From Acetofilamentum sp. (GTDB lineage: Bacteria; Bacteroidota; Bacteroidia; Bacteroidales; DTU049), in the NCBI GenBank assembly GCA_020720525.1, contig DYON01000029.1:1-16238 (forward strand): a stretch of DNA of 16,238 bases, given 5' to 3'. Positions 7,801-14,260 of the stretch are shown here, piece by piece. Within the stretch, counting starts at the first letter, position 1, and each line of letters opens with the position of its first letter. A model generated the notes under the pieces. That model made no database searches, had not been told where the DNA came from, and worked only from the letters and a program-made list of their open reading frames with translations. Both the position numbers and the translations under genes were made by a program.

Positions 7801-9921
7801 TTTTGGCGGGTGAGTTCCACCGCAACCAACAACTGGCGCGAAAGCTCGTTTCAGTATATCACAGCAAAACGTGGCTGGGGTCAGGCTCATTTTTTTCAAT
7901 TCAAGAAAGATGATTTTGAGTATGTGAGCTACAACAAACCTGCTCGTATTCTGGAGTTTATAAATAGTGTTGTAAGTATAAGCGTTCAAACTGGATATTA
8001 TCCCAATATTCAGTGGTCAGAAGAATGGTTCAAAATTGACAATATTCTTAAAGGTCAATGGTCGTGTACCAATTATAATGGCGATGGGATGAAATTTGCT
8101 GTGTTCGATACCATTAGTGTAGCGCCGTGGATTAATACCGATCCCAATCATGATGGTTATGGACCTTATGATGCATTGAACTGTAGAAGTTACGAGTACT
8201 ACGATTTCGACTTTTTCACCAATGCAGAACCTTGGTTTACGCGAATGACCAATTTTATCGATACCATTCCAGATGGATATTATGTTTTGGCATTTAGTCA
8301 TCGAAACCACAATGCCGAAAATTATCCCGAAGCTTTGTATCAGGCTTTTGAGAGTATTGGCTCGAATGTAATTCGAACATTACCTAACAATTCTCCATAC
8401 ATCATTTTTGGACGCAAAGGCTTTCCTTTGATGGCCGACGAAAGGGTTGGGGCTAATATCAACAGTATTATAAGTGCTCCGTATCTAATTAATACCAATT
8501 GGAAAGACGGTTACATTGAATCCACCATTGTGGGACCTGCATCGGAGTGGGGGAGCTTACATTGGCGTGTTAATAGCTTCGAGGCTGGCTTGTGGACCGA
8601 TACTGTAAGGCTCGATGTGATTGGAATTAAAGCAGATGGTTCGGCCGATACAGTTATAAGTGGTTTGCCACCGGTAATCGATTCGCTCGATATTTTGAAT
8701 TTGTCGTCGCGCATTGATGCAACTGTGTATCCCTATTTGAAATTGCACATGCGAATGAGCGACGATAGCTTGCGTACTCCTGCTCAAATAGAGCGCTGGC
8801 AGGTTTTATACGAACCCATTCCCGAAACCGCTATCGATCCAATTTCGTACTACACTTTCTTCAACGATACAGTTCAAGAAGGCGAGTCGGTGCGGCTTGC
8901 AATTGCTACACGCAATGTTGGTCCCGTCGATTTCCCCGACAGTCTCATGGTTGCCTATTGGCTAATCGACAACGACAGAAACATTCATCAGCTGGCACGT
9001 AAAAAGTTGCGACTGCATCCAGTTGATGATGTAATCATTGATTCTATATCGTTTTCTACAACAGGCTATGCTGGTCTCAACAGTATTTGGGTTGAATTTA
9101 ATCCTGTCGATTCGACCACTGGTCTATACGATCAACTGGAGCAATACCATTTCAACAATATTGCGGAAATAAAATTTGTGGTCGATAAGGATCTTATCAA
9201 CCCAATGCTCGATGTTACTTTCGATGGTGTTCATATTCTTGATGGCGATATTGTTAGCGCCAATCCCAATATTGAAATTTTGCTTAAAGACGAAAATCGC
9301 TACTTGATGCTCGACGACACCACCGCTTTCCGAGTATATTTGCAGCGACCAGGCGCAACCGAGCTCGAAAGGATATTTTTCATGAATGGAAGTACTGAGA
9401 AGATGCGGTTTTATCCGGCTTCATCAACACAAAACAACACTGCACGCATCGAATATCCAGCCGAGAATTTGACGGATGGAAAATATTTACTCATGGTTCA
9501 AGCTCGCGACAAAAGTGGCAACGAAAGTGGCAGTATCGATTACCAGATAAATTTTGAAGTCATTAATACTCCAGCTATAACCGATGTGCTCAATTGGCCC
9601 AATCCATTTAGTACCAAAACTCATTTTGTGTTTACGCTCACGGGTTCTGTTGTTCCCGAGTATTTCAAAATTCAGATTATGACGGTTACCGGCAAAGTGG
9701 TTCGCGAAATCGATAAAGCCGAACTTGGATCTATTCATATTGGCCGAAATATTACCGAATATGCATGGGATGGTCGCGACGAATTTGGCGATCAGCTTGC
9801 CAATGGTGTTTATCTCTATCGTGTTATAGTGAAGCTCAACGGTCAGCAGATGAATAAAATTGAAACTTCTGCTGGACAATTTTTCACCAAGGAATTCGGA
9901 AAAATGATGCTGATAAGATAG
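4849..9921 (+). CDS. porU2: Secreted multidomain C25 (gingipain-fold) cysteine peptidase, PorU2-like
   Basis: A 1690-residue secreted protein. The signal peptide ends near SVSA/Q (24/25). About 25-400 form a beta-rich N-terminal region like that of PorU. A C25 peptidase domain spans about 420-790, with YGINKHPMAIRNF, the catalytic candidates His658 (NFFGHG) and Cys688 (IANSCFSG), and a closing LHGDPVLRLGG. A CARDB-like domain follows (790-903), then an FN3-like segment (908-1004), an ILEI/FAM3-like region (about 1080-1195), a conserved beta-rich stretch with YPYLKL and W-VLYEPIPE (1196-1327), a second CARDB-like domain (1330-1440), an Ig-like segment (1445-1560) and a C-terminal FlgD-Ig/T9SS-type domain (1575-1690) with WPNPF and WDGRDEFGDQLANGVY. 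PorU is the T9SS sortase that cleaves C-terminal signals, but it is around 1100-1200 aa. This protein is much longer, so PorU2-like is a better label. Both catalytic residues are present. Substrate specificity is unknown. An ATG at 4855 is an alternative start. Confidence 0.85.
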   Translation: MPMRKIYRFLILIFSLSLCGSVSAQTYGNEWINFSQQYYRFSVVQDGVYRISYSTLVASGIPLASIDPRRFQVFARGEEQYVHISGENDGFFNSGDYIEFYAKHNDGWFDTCMYAVSSDQPNADLSLFNDTIYYFFTWNSSITNRRLAPEIDKNFTGYTAENYFWYHSRSNYYSTYYAGETDGYGVTVPEYVNTEGWFNAAFDPFNTYNPGPYTYSIFSYSPYTAGPSAKLELLLVGASDYAGLSPDHHVLMSGAGLSLDTAFNGYMPVRLSFTVSPSLLSTGGTQLVFTLPNDLGSNADRVALSYIDLEYPHSPDLGSASFIAFSAADAVASKAYFNLSNLGSSPTDSAVVFDLTNHRRILTSRSGTSLRFLLPNSGGTKNCFLVTESAVKPVSALRPVNYDASNFAKFVDYSNSQFDDVDYIIVTHKSLLTKANEYAAYREATGYNVVVADVDMLYDQFSYGINKHPMAIRNFSNMALSVFADTIHGLFLMGKGYLAGDSPFNYRYSTTYNSLTLLPSFGNPPSDILFTSGLTDGTLMPAIPTGRLAARVPNDISIYLTKMQDFEYEQNQPYNPADPLAKLWMKKVLHFAGGSSFTEAQYLLNFLNNYADTMMAPYFGADVTTFTKTSSAPIQQNTSDELKDLINNGVAILNFFGHGAGIGFDISIDNPADYSNYKRYPFLIANSCFSGDLYQPSISSSEVFVLIENKGSIGYLGSITKSLAEPLNSYSSELIGRISRRNYNQRIGYIIQQTIKTVQYSGMSNSLREVLLEMTLHGDPVLRLGGFPQPDFIISASDIYFNPTNVTNELDSFEVKIITSNIGMAVSDSVVIELSRTFPDQSTQIFQKFIPSPCFADTIVFTLAVDPINGVGLNTFTATIDAFDAVVESIETNNSATTTLFIISNDVNPVYPYEYAVIPDTFLTLVASTGYAMATTGTYIFQIDTTDSFDSPFLQQSSPIVQSGGIVEWAVPYSMLTLPDSTVYFWRVSSTATNNWRESSFQYITAKRGWGQAHFFQFKKDDFEYVSYNKPARILEFINSVVSISVQTGYYPNIQWSEEWFKIDNILKGQWSCTNYNGDGMKFAVFDTISVAPWINTDPNHDGYGPYDALNCRSYEYYDFDFFTNAEPWFTRMTNFIDTIPDGYYVLAFSHRNHNAENYPEALYQAFESIGSNVIRTLPNNSPYIIFGRKGFPLMADERVGANINSIISAPYLINTNWKDGYIESTIVGPASEWGSLHWRVNSFEAGLWTDTVRLDVIGIKADGSADTVISGLPPVIDSLDILNLSSRIDATVYPYLKLHMRMSDDSLRTPAQIERWQVLYEPIPETAIDPISYYTFFNDTVQEGESVRLAIATRNVGPVDFPDSLMVAYWLIDNDRNIHQLARKKLRLHPVDDVIIDSISFSTTGYAGLNSIWVEFNPVDSTTGLYDQLEQYHFNNIAEIKFVVDKDLINPMLDVTFDGVHILDGDIVSANPNIEILLKDENRYLMLDDTTAFRVYLQRPGATELERIFFMNGSTEKMRFYPASSTQNNTARIEYPAENLTDGKYLLMVQARDKSGNESGSIDYQINFEVINTPAITDVLNWPNPFSTKTHFVFTLTGSVVPEYFKIQIMTVTGKVVREIDKAELGSIHIGRNITEYAWDGRDEFGDQLANGVYLYRVIVKLNGQQMNKIETSAGQFFTKEFGKMMLIR

Positions 9922-9947
9922 AGAAGTTGATAGTAATCAGATGCAAT

Positions 9948-9967
9948 TCCCGACCAAAGCGTCGGGA
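9948..9967. terminator. Perfect 7-bp hairpin after the C25 gene, possible terminator or repeat
   Basis: TCCCGAC (9948-9954) pairs perfectly with GTCGGGA (9961-9967) around CAAAGC. It sits 26 bases after the stop codon, where a terminator is expected, but it is followed by TAATCAG rather than a T-run. It could instead be a dispersed palindromic repeat. Confidence 0.35.
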
Positions 9968-9980
9968 TAATCAGTGGTCA

Positions 9981-10004
9981 GTAGAGACGCGATTTATAGC
10001 GTCT
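9981..10004. repeat. GTAGAGACGCGAT-type palindromic repeat, degenerate
   Basis: AGACGC (9985-9990) pairs with GCGTCT (9999-10004) around GATTTATA, inside the phrase GTAGAGACGCGATTTATAGC. From memory, near-perfect palindromes beginning GTAGAGACGCGAT are common dispersed intergenic repeats in cyanobacteria and some Bacteroidota. This copy looks decayed on its right arm. Only the hairpin is shown directly by the sequence. Confidence 0.4.
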
Positions 10005-10040
10005 GATTATCGCATTTCATGCAAAAAGAGGCATCAATTG

Positions 10041-10056
10041 TGCATCGAAAGATGCA
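10041..10056. repeat. Hairpin with a GAAA tetraloop
   Basis: TGCATC (10041-10046) and GATGCA (10051-10056) form a perfect 6-bp stem closed by GAAA, a GNRA-type tetraloop. No T-run follows. It lies upstream of the rpsL promoter, so it would be transcribed only from the C25 unit or an unseen promoter. Function unknown. Confidence 0.35.
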
Positions 10057-10210
10057 AAGTTGAAATGATTTAGCTGAAAAAGAGAATTATCGGCATGTCT
10101 TTTTAATCAGAAAGAAAATAAATTGAGATTTCAAGTGCATATATTATAAGGTATTAGAACTGTATTTATAGCCTCTTTAAGGTTGGTCTAAAATAATTTT
10201 TCAGAAAGTG

Positions 10211-10241
10211 TTGGTTATTTAAAATAAACTATCTACCTTTG
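10211..10241 (+). promoter_or_regulatory. Promoter of the str-S10 ribosomal protein operon
   Basis: The -7 box TACCTTTG (10234-10241) fits TAnnTTTG exactly. TTG at 10211-10213 forms the -33 element, and the spacer is exactly 20 bases. This is the best promoter in the window and precedes rpsL by about 48 bases. Transcription should start near 10247. With no other obvious promoter or terminator downstream, it probably drives all nine translation genes to the window edge. Confidence 0.72.
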
Positions 10242-10289
10242 CAGTCCCAAAAAATTAGGGGTAAAATATTGTAAACAAAACGTTACTGT

Positions 10290-10670
10290 ATGCCGACAAT
10301 ACAACAATTGGTTCGTAAAGGACGCAAGGAACTTATGTACAAGAGCAAGAGTCCAGCTTTGACATCGTGTCCGCAACGTCGTGGAGTGTGCACCAGGGTA
10401 TATACCACCACACCCAAAAAGCCGAATTCGGCTATGCGTAAGGTGGCCAGGGTCAGACTTACCAACGGATTCGAAGTTACTGCTTATATTCCGGGCGAAG
10501 GTCACAACCTCCAAGAACACAGCATCGTGCTGGTTCGTGGTGGTAGGGTGAAAGATCTCCCAGGTGTTCGCTATCACATTGTACGTGGAGCTCTCGATAC
10601 CGCTGGTGTAGAAGGTCGCCTTCAACGCCGCTCGAAATATGGTGCAAAACGCCCGAAGAAAAAAGCTTAA
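10290..10670 (+). CDS. rpsL: 30S ribosomal protein S12
   Basis: S12 sits at the decoding centre of the 30S subunit and helps control accuracy of tRNA selection. The 126-aa sequence aligns along its length with the family: VCTRVYTTTPKKPNSAMRK around residues 33-51, LTNGFEVTAYIPGEGHNLQEHS in the middle, and GGRVKDLPGVRYHIVRGALD towards the end. Lys43 and Lys88, the classical streptomycin-resistance positions, are both wild type. Asp89, the residue methylthiolated by RimO in other bacteria, is also present. The start has no clear Shine-Dalgarno sequence, as is common for Bacteroidota. First gene of the operon; rpsG follows after 24 bases. Confidence 0.98.
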   Translation: MPTIQQLVRKGRKELMYKSKSPALTSCPQRRGVCTRVYTTTPKKPNSAMRKVARVRLTNGFEVTAYIPGEGHNLQEHSIVLVRGGRVKDLPGVRYHIVRGALDTAGVEGRLQRRSKYGAKRPKKKA

Positions 10671-10694
10671 TTTTCAGAATAATATCGCGACGAT

Positions 10695-11162
10695 ATGAGA
10701 AAATCAAAACCTAAAAAGAGAATTATTCTACCCGATCCCAAATTCGGCGACCAATTGGTTACTAAATTTGTGAACAATCTCATGTATAGTGGGAAGAAGA
10801 ACAGTTCTTACAAAATTTTCTACGATGCTATCGATCAAGTAGCCGAAAAAACCAAAGAAGACGGACTCGAAGTGTTCAAAAAAGCACTCGAAAACGTTAC
10901 TCCTTCGGTTGAAGTACGTAGCCGCCGTATTGGTGGTGCCACTTTTCAGATTCCATCAGAAATTAGAGCCGAACGTAAAAGCAGCATCGGTATGAAGCAT
11001 CTTATCGGCTTCTCACGTAAGCGTCATGAAAAATCGATGGCCTCTAAATTGGCTGGCGAAATTATGGCCGCATACAAAGAAGAAGGTTCGGCTTTCAAAC
11101 GTAAAGAAGATATTCACCGAATGGCCGAAGCCAACAAGGCTTTCTCGCATTTTAGATTCTAA
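10695..11162 (+). CDS. rpsG: 30S ribosomal protein S7
   Basis: S7 nucleates assembly of the 30S head and contacts the E-site tRNA and the mRNA exit channel. The 155-aa protein has the expected basic N-terminus (MRKSKPKKR), the VTKFVNNLMYSGKK helix, the ALENVTPSVEVRSRRIGGATFQIP core and the conserved C-terminal half with SMASKLAGEIMAAYKEEG and a terminal SHFRF. Length is normal for the family. Its stop codon overlaps the AAGGA Shine-Dalgarno-like sequence of fusA, so the two are tightly packed. Confidence 0.98.
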   Translation: MRKSKPKKRIILPDPKFGDQLVTKFVNNLMYSGKKNSSYKIFYDAIDQVAEKTKEDGLEVFKKALENVTPSVEVRSRRIGGATFQIPSEIRAERKSSIGMKHLIGFSRKRHEKSMASKLAGEIMAAYKEEGSAFKRKEDIHRMAEANKAFSHFRF

Positions 11163-11170
11163 GGAACACT

Positions 11171-13273
11171 GTGGCAGAATTAACTCAAATAAGGAACATT
11201 GGCATTATGGCTCATATCGACGCCGGTAAAACGACGACGACTGAGCGCATTTTGTTTTATTCCGGAGTTAATTACGAAATTGGTGAAGTTGACGATGGTA
11301 CTGCTACCATGGATTGGATGATTCAGGAGCAAGAACGCGGAATAACCATCACTTCGGCTGCCACAACTGTTTATTGGGTATCGAACGATGAGAAATACCA
11401 GGTAAATATTATCGACACTCCTGGTCATGTCGATTTCACTGTAGAAGTGGAGCGTTCGCTGCGTGTTCTCGATGGTGCTGTTGCAGTATTTTGTGCTGTT
11501 GGTGCCGTTCAGCCACAAAGCGAAACTGTTTGGCGTCAAGCCAATAAGTACAAAGTTCCGCGCATCTGCTATGTGAATAAGATGGATCGCCAAGGTGCCG
11601 ATTTTTTTAGAGTGGTTGCTCAAATAGCCGAAAAGCTTGGAGGCAATCCCGTTCCTGTGCAAGTTCCCATTATCGAGGAAGATGAATTTACAGGCTTGGT
11701 TGATTTGATTGAAAAGAAAGCTTACGTTTGGGATCAGGAGAGTTTGGGTAAAGAATACTCCGAAATTCCTGTTCCAAGCCACATGCTGGAAATTGTGGAG
11801 GAATATAGGCTGAAACTTATAGAAGGAGCTGCCGAGGAAAATCATGCGCTTTTCGAAAAGTTTATGGATAACCCCGATACTATCACAGAAAGCGACATCA
11901 TAAGTCAGCTACGTAAAGCCACGCTCGAAAGCAGGGCTTTTCCTGTTTTCTGTGGATCCTCTTTCCACAACATTGGTGTTCAGCGTCTTTTGGATGGTGT
12001 TGTTCAATATCTTCCTTCTCCTCTCGATATTGAAGCTGTTGATGGAATCAATCCAAAAACAAACGAAAAGGAAAGCCGTCATTGCACAACCGAAGGTAAA
12101 TTTTGTGCGCTTGTTTTTAAAATTGTGAACGATTCGTATGTTGGCCGTTTGGCATTTGCTCGCGTTTACAGTGGAGCGCTTCAAAGTGGAATGATGGTTT
12201 ACAATAGTTCTACCGAACAAAAAGAACGTGTTTCGCGACTTATCCGTATGCATTCCAACAAACAAAATGCTATCGATACACTCGATGCAGGCGACATTGG
12301 AGCTATTATTGGTTTGCGAAATGTGAAAACTGGCGATACTTTGTGCGATGAGCGTAATCCACTTATGCTCGAAACAATGCAATTCCCCGAGCCTGTTGTA
12401 AGTATTGCTATTGAACCAAAAACTCAAAACGACCTCGATAAGTTGGGTGCCAGTTTGCAGAAACTTGCCGAAGAAGATCCTACTTTTACAGTTCGTGCCG
12501 ACGATGAAACTGGCCAAACCATTATTAGTGGAATGGGCGAGCTTCACCTCGATATTATTGTTGACCGTTTGCGACGCGAATCGAAAGTAGAATGCACACT
12601 CGGAAAACCACAAGTTGCCTATCGCGAAGCAATTGCGGGTACTGTGATTCACCGTGAATCCTATCGCAAGCAAAGTGGTGGTCGTGGAAAGTTTGCTGAG
12701 ATTGAAATCAAAGTTTCGCCTGCTCCTGTATCGGAAAAAGGATTGCTATTTGTAAATAATGTGCGTTCTGGCATATTGTCGAAAGAAAATGCAGCAGCTG
12801 TTGAAAAAGGTATCAAGTCGGCAATGGAAACTGGAGTCATGGCTGGCTATCCTGTTTTTTGTGCAAAAGTTGAATTGATCGACGCAGTTACCCACGAAGC
12901 CGATAGCGACACTTTGGCTTTCGAGATTTGTGGAAGTATAGCTTTTAAAGAAGCATCACGAAAAATCAAGAATCATCTGCTCGAACCCATAATGAAACTC
13001 GAAGTGGTAACACCCGAAGAATATGTTGGCGACGTTACAGGCGATATCAACCGCCGCCGTGGCGAAATTACCGGAATTGAAAATGTGATGAATGCAAGTG
13101 CTGTGAAAGCAGTTATTCCTCTCGGAGAAACATTTGGTTACGTAACAACATTGCGCAGCCTTACTTCGGGACGATCAACATCGAGCATGGAGTTTTCGCA
13201 TTACAACATAACACCTCCTGAACTAGCCCAGGATATTATTTTCAAAATGAAGGGCATCAAGGTGTCATTATAA
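11171..13273 (+). CDS. fusA: Translation elongation factor G
   Basis: The GTPase that drives mRNA-tRNA translocation and, with RRF, ribosome recycling. It starts at GTG 11171, with AAGGA at 11161-11165 as a ribosome-binding site. The 700-aa sequence shows a G1 loop AHIDAGKTT (14-22, Lys20), switch I RGITI with Thr59, G3 DTPGH (82-86, catalytic His86), G4 NKMD (136-139) and G5-type CGSSFHN. The beta-barrel domain II, domain III (SGMGELHLD), domain IV with the YRKQSGGRGKFAEIEI strand and a THEADSD tip loop keeping the conserved His, and a domain V ending in PPELAQDIIFKMKG are all present. Every functional motif is intact, and its place in the str operon makes it the housekeeping copy. Confidence 0.97.
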   Translation: MAELTQIRNIGIMAHIDAGKTTTTERILFYSGVNYEIGEVDDGTATMDWMIQEQERGITITSAATTVYWVSNDEKYQVNIIDTPGHVDFTVEVERSLRVLDGAVAVFCAVGAVQPQSETVWRQANKYKVPRICYVNKMDRQGADFFRVVAQIAEKLGGNPVPVQVPIIEEDEFTGLVDLIEKKAYVWDQESLGKEYSEIPVPSHMLEIVEEYRLKLIEGAAEENHALFEKFMDNPDTITESDIISQLRKATLESRAFPVFCGSSFHNIGVQRLLDGVVQYLPSPLDIEAVDGINPKTNEKESRHCTTEGKFCALVFKIVNDSYVGRLAFARVYSGALQSGMMVYNSSTEQKERVSRLIRMHSNKQNAIDTLDAGDIGAIIGLRNVKTGDTLCDERNPLMLETMQFPEPVVSIAIEPKTQNDLDKLGASLQKLAEEDPTFTVRADDETGQTIISGMGELHLDIIVDRLRRESKVECTLGKPQVAYREAIAGTVIHRESYRKQSGGRGKFAEIEIKVSPAPVSEKGLLFVNNVRSGILSKENAAAVEKGIKSAMETGVMAGYPVFCAKVELIDAVTHEADSDTLAFEICGSIAFKEASRKIKNHLLEPIMKLEVVTPEEYVGDVTGDINRRRGEITGIENVMNASAVKAVIPLGETFGYVTTLRSLTSGRSTSSMEFSHYNITPPELAQDIIFKMKGIKVSL

Positions 13274-13303
13274 CAGAAATTGTCAAACAAAAAGTACAAT
13301 ACC

Positions 13304-13612
13304 GTGAGTCAAAAAATCAGAATCAAGCTTAAATCGTACGATCACTACTTAGTGGACAAATCTGCTGAGAAGATTGTGAAGATTGTGAAAGCTACCAACG
13401 CAGTTGTGAACGGACCTATTCCGCTTCCAACCGACAAGAAGTTTTTTACTGTAAACCGATCGACCTTTGTAAACAAAAAAGCACGTGAACAATTCCAGCT
13501 TTTTACCTATAAACGTCTTATCGATATTTACTACAATCAGCAATCGAAGACCATCGAAGAGTTGATGAAACTCGAATTGCCACGTGGTGTGGAAATCGAG
13601 ATAAAAGTGTAA
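13304..13612 (+). CDS. rpsJ: 30S ribosomal protein S10
   Basis: S10 is a 30S head protein and, as NusE in some bacteria, a transcription antitermination factor. I place the start at GTG 13304, giving MSQKIRIKLKSYDH at the N-terminus and 102 aa, which matches the family. A TTG at 13280 would add eight residues (SNKKYNT-type) not found in S10. The body has GPIPLPTDKK, FTVNRSTFVNKKAREQFQ and a C-terminal LPRGVEIEIKV, all typical. It follows fusA with a 30-base gap and no tuf gene. This direct fusA-rpsJ junction joins the str and S10 operons. Confidence 0.96.
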   Translation: MSQKIRIKLKSYDHYLVDKSAEKIVKIVKATNAVVNGPIPLPTDKKFFTVNRSTFVNKKAREQFQLFTYKRLIDIYYNQQSKTIEELMKLELPRGVEIEIKV

Positions 13613-13630
13613 TTACTAAAACGAGATAAC

Positions 13631-14260
13631 ATGTCAGGTTTAATTGGAAAAAAAATCGGTATGACCAGCTTTCACGATGCCTCTGGAAAAATAATTCCAT
13701 GCACAGTTATTGAAGCAGGTCCTTGCGTCGTGACTCAGGTCAAGACCAAGCAGACTGACGGTTATGATGCCATACAGCTTGCTTACGACGACAAGAAAGA
13801 AAAAAGAACATCGAAAGCTATGCAGGGTCATTTTAAAAAGGCCGGCACAGGACCCAAACGCATTCTGCGCGAATTTTCACGTTTCGAAGAAGGTCACCAG
13901 AAATCGTTGGGCGACAAAGTAGATGTTGATGTTTTTTTGGAAGGAGAATTCATTGATGTTGTTGGAACTTCAAAAGGAAAAGGATTTCAGGGTGTTGTAA
14001 AGCGCCATGGATTCAAGGGTGTGAATGACGCGACTCACGGTCAGCACAACCGAGGTCGTGCGCCTGGTTCCATTGGAGCATCATCTTATCCTAGCCGTGT
14101 ATTTAAAGGTATGCGCATGGCTGGCCACGATGGCTCGCAAAGGGTAAAAATGATCAATCTCCAGATTGTTAAAATAATGTCGGACAAGAATCTTATTCTT
14201 ATTAAAGGTTCGGTTCCAGGTCCTAATGGTTCATATGTAATTTTGGAAAGATGGAAGTAA
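13631..14260 (+). CDS. rplC: 50S ribosomal protein L3
   Basis: L3 is an early 50S assembly protein whose loop reaches towards the peptidyl-transferase centre. The 209-aa sequence begins MSGLIGKKIGMTSFHDASGK and contains VIEAGPCVVTQVKT, SKGKGFQGVVKRHGFKG, the loop GSIGASSYPSRVFKGMRMAGHDG and a terminal KGSVPGPNGSYVIL. In the loop, Ser/Tyr residues replace the Gln that PrmB methylates in Escherichia coli, so no such modification is expected. The gene's last 10 bases overlap the start of rplD. Confidence 0.97.
   Translation: MSGLIGKKIGMTSFHDASGKIIPCTVIEAGPCVVTQVKTKQTDGYDAIQLAYDDKKEKRTSKAMQGHFKKAGTGPKRILREFSRFEEGHQKSLGDKVDVDVFLEGEFIDVVGTSKGKGFQGVVKRHGFKGVNDATHGQHNRGRAPGSIGASSYPSRVFKGMRMAGHDGSQRVKMINLQIVKIMSDKNLILIKGSVPGPNGSYVILERWK

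Larger units (their letters stand above)
9922..10289. other. Spacer between the C25 gene and the str-S10 operon
   Basis: No gene seen. The first 140 bases hold three small palindromes, listed separately. About 10060-10205 is AT-rich without a recognisable element. The last part carries the rpsL promoter and a leader of about 40 bases. I see no regulatory RNA fold in that leader. Confidence 0.7.

Noticed and set aside
11180..11845. Long reverse-strand open frame (221 codons) opposite fusA
   Set aside because: It is the antisense of a fully conserved elongation factor G reading frame and shows no recognisable protein features.
11909..12673. Long reverse-strand open frame (254 codons) opposite fusA
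   Set aside because: It is an antisense shadow of conserved coding sequence, with no promoter or ribosome-binding site and no family resemblance.
13280..13303. TTG start for rpsJ
   Set aside because: S10 proteins begin near MSQKIRIKLKSYD, which starts at GTG 13304. The eight extra residues have no counterpart in the family.
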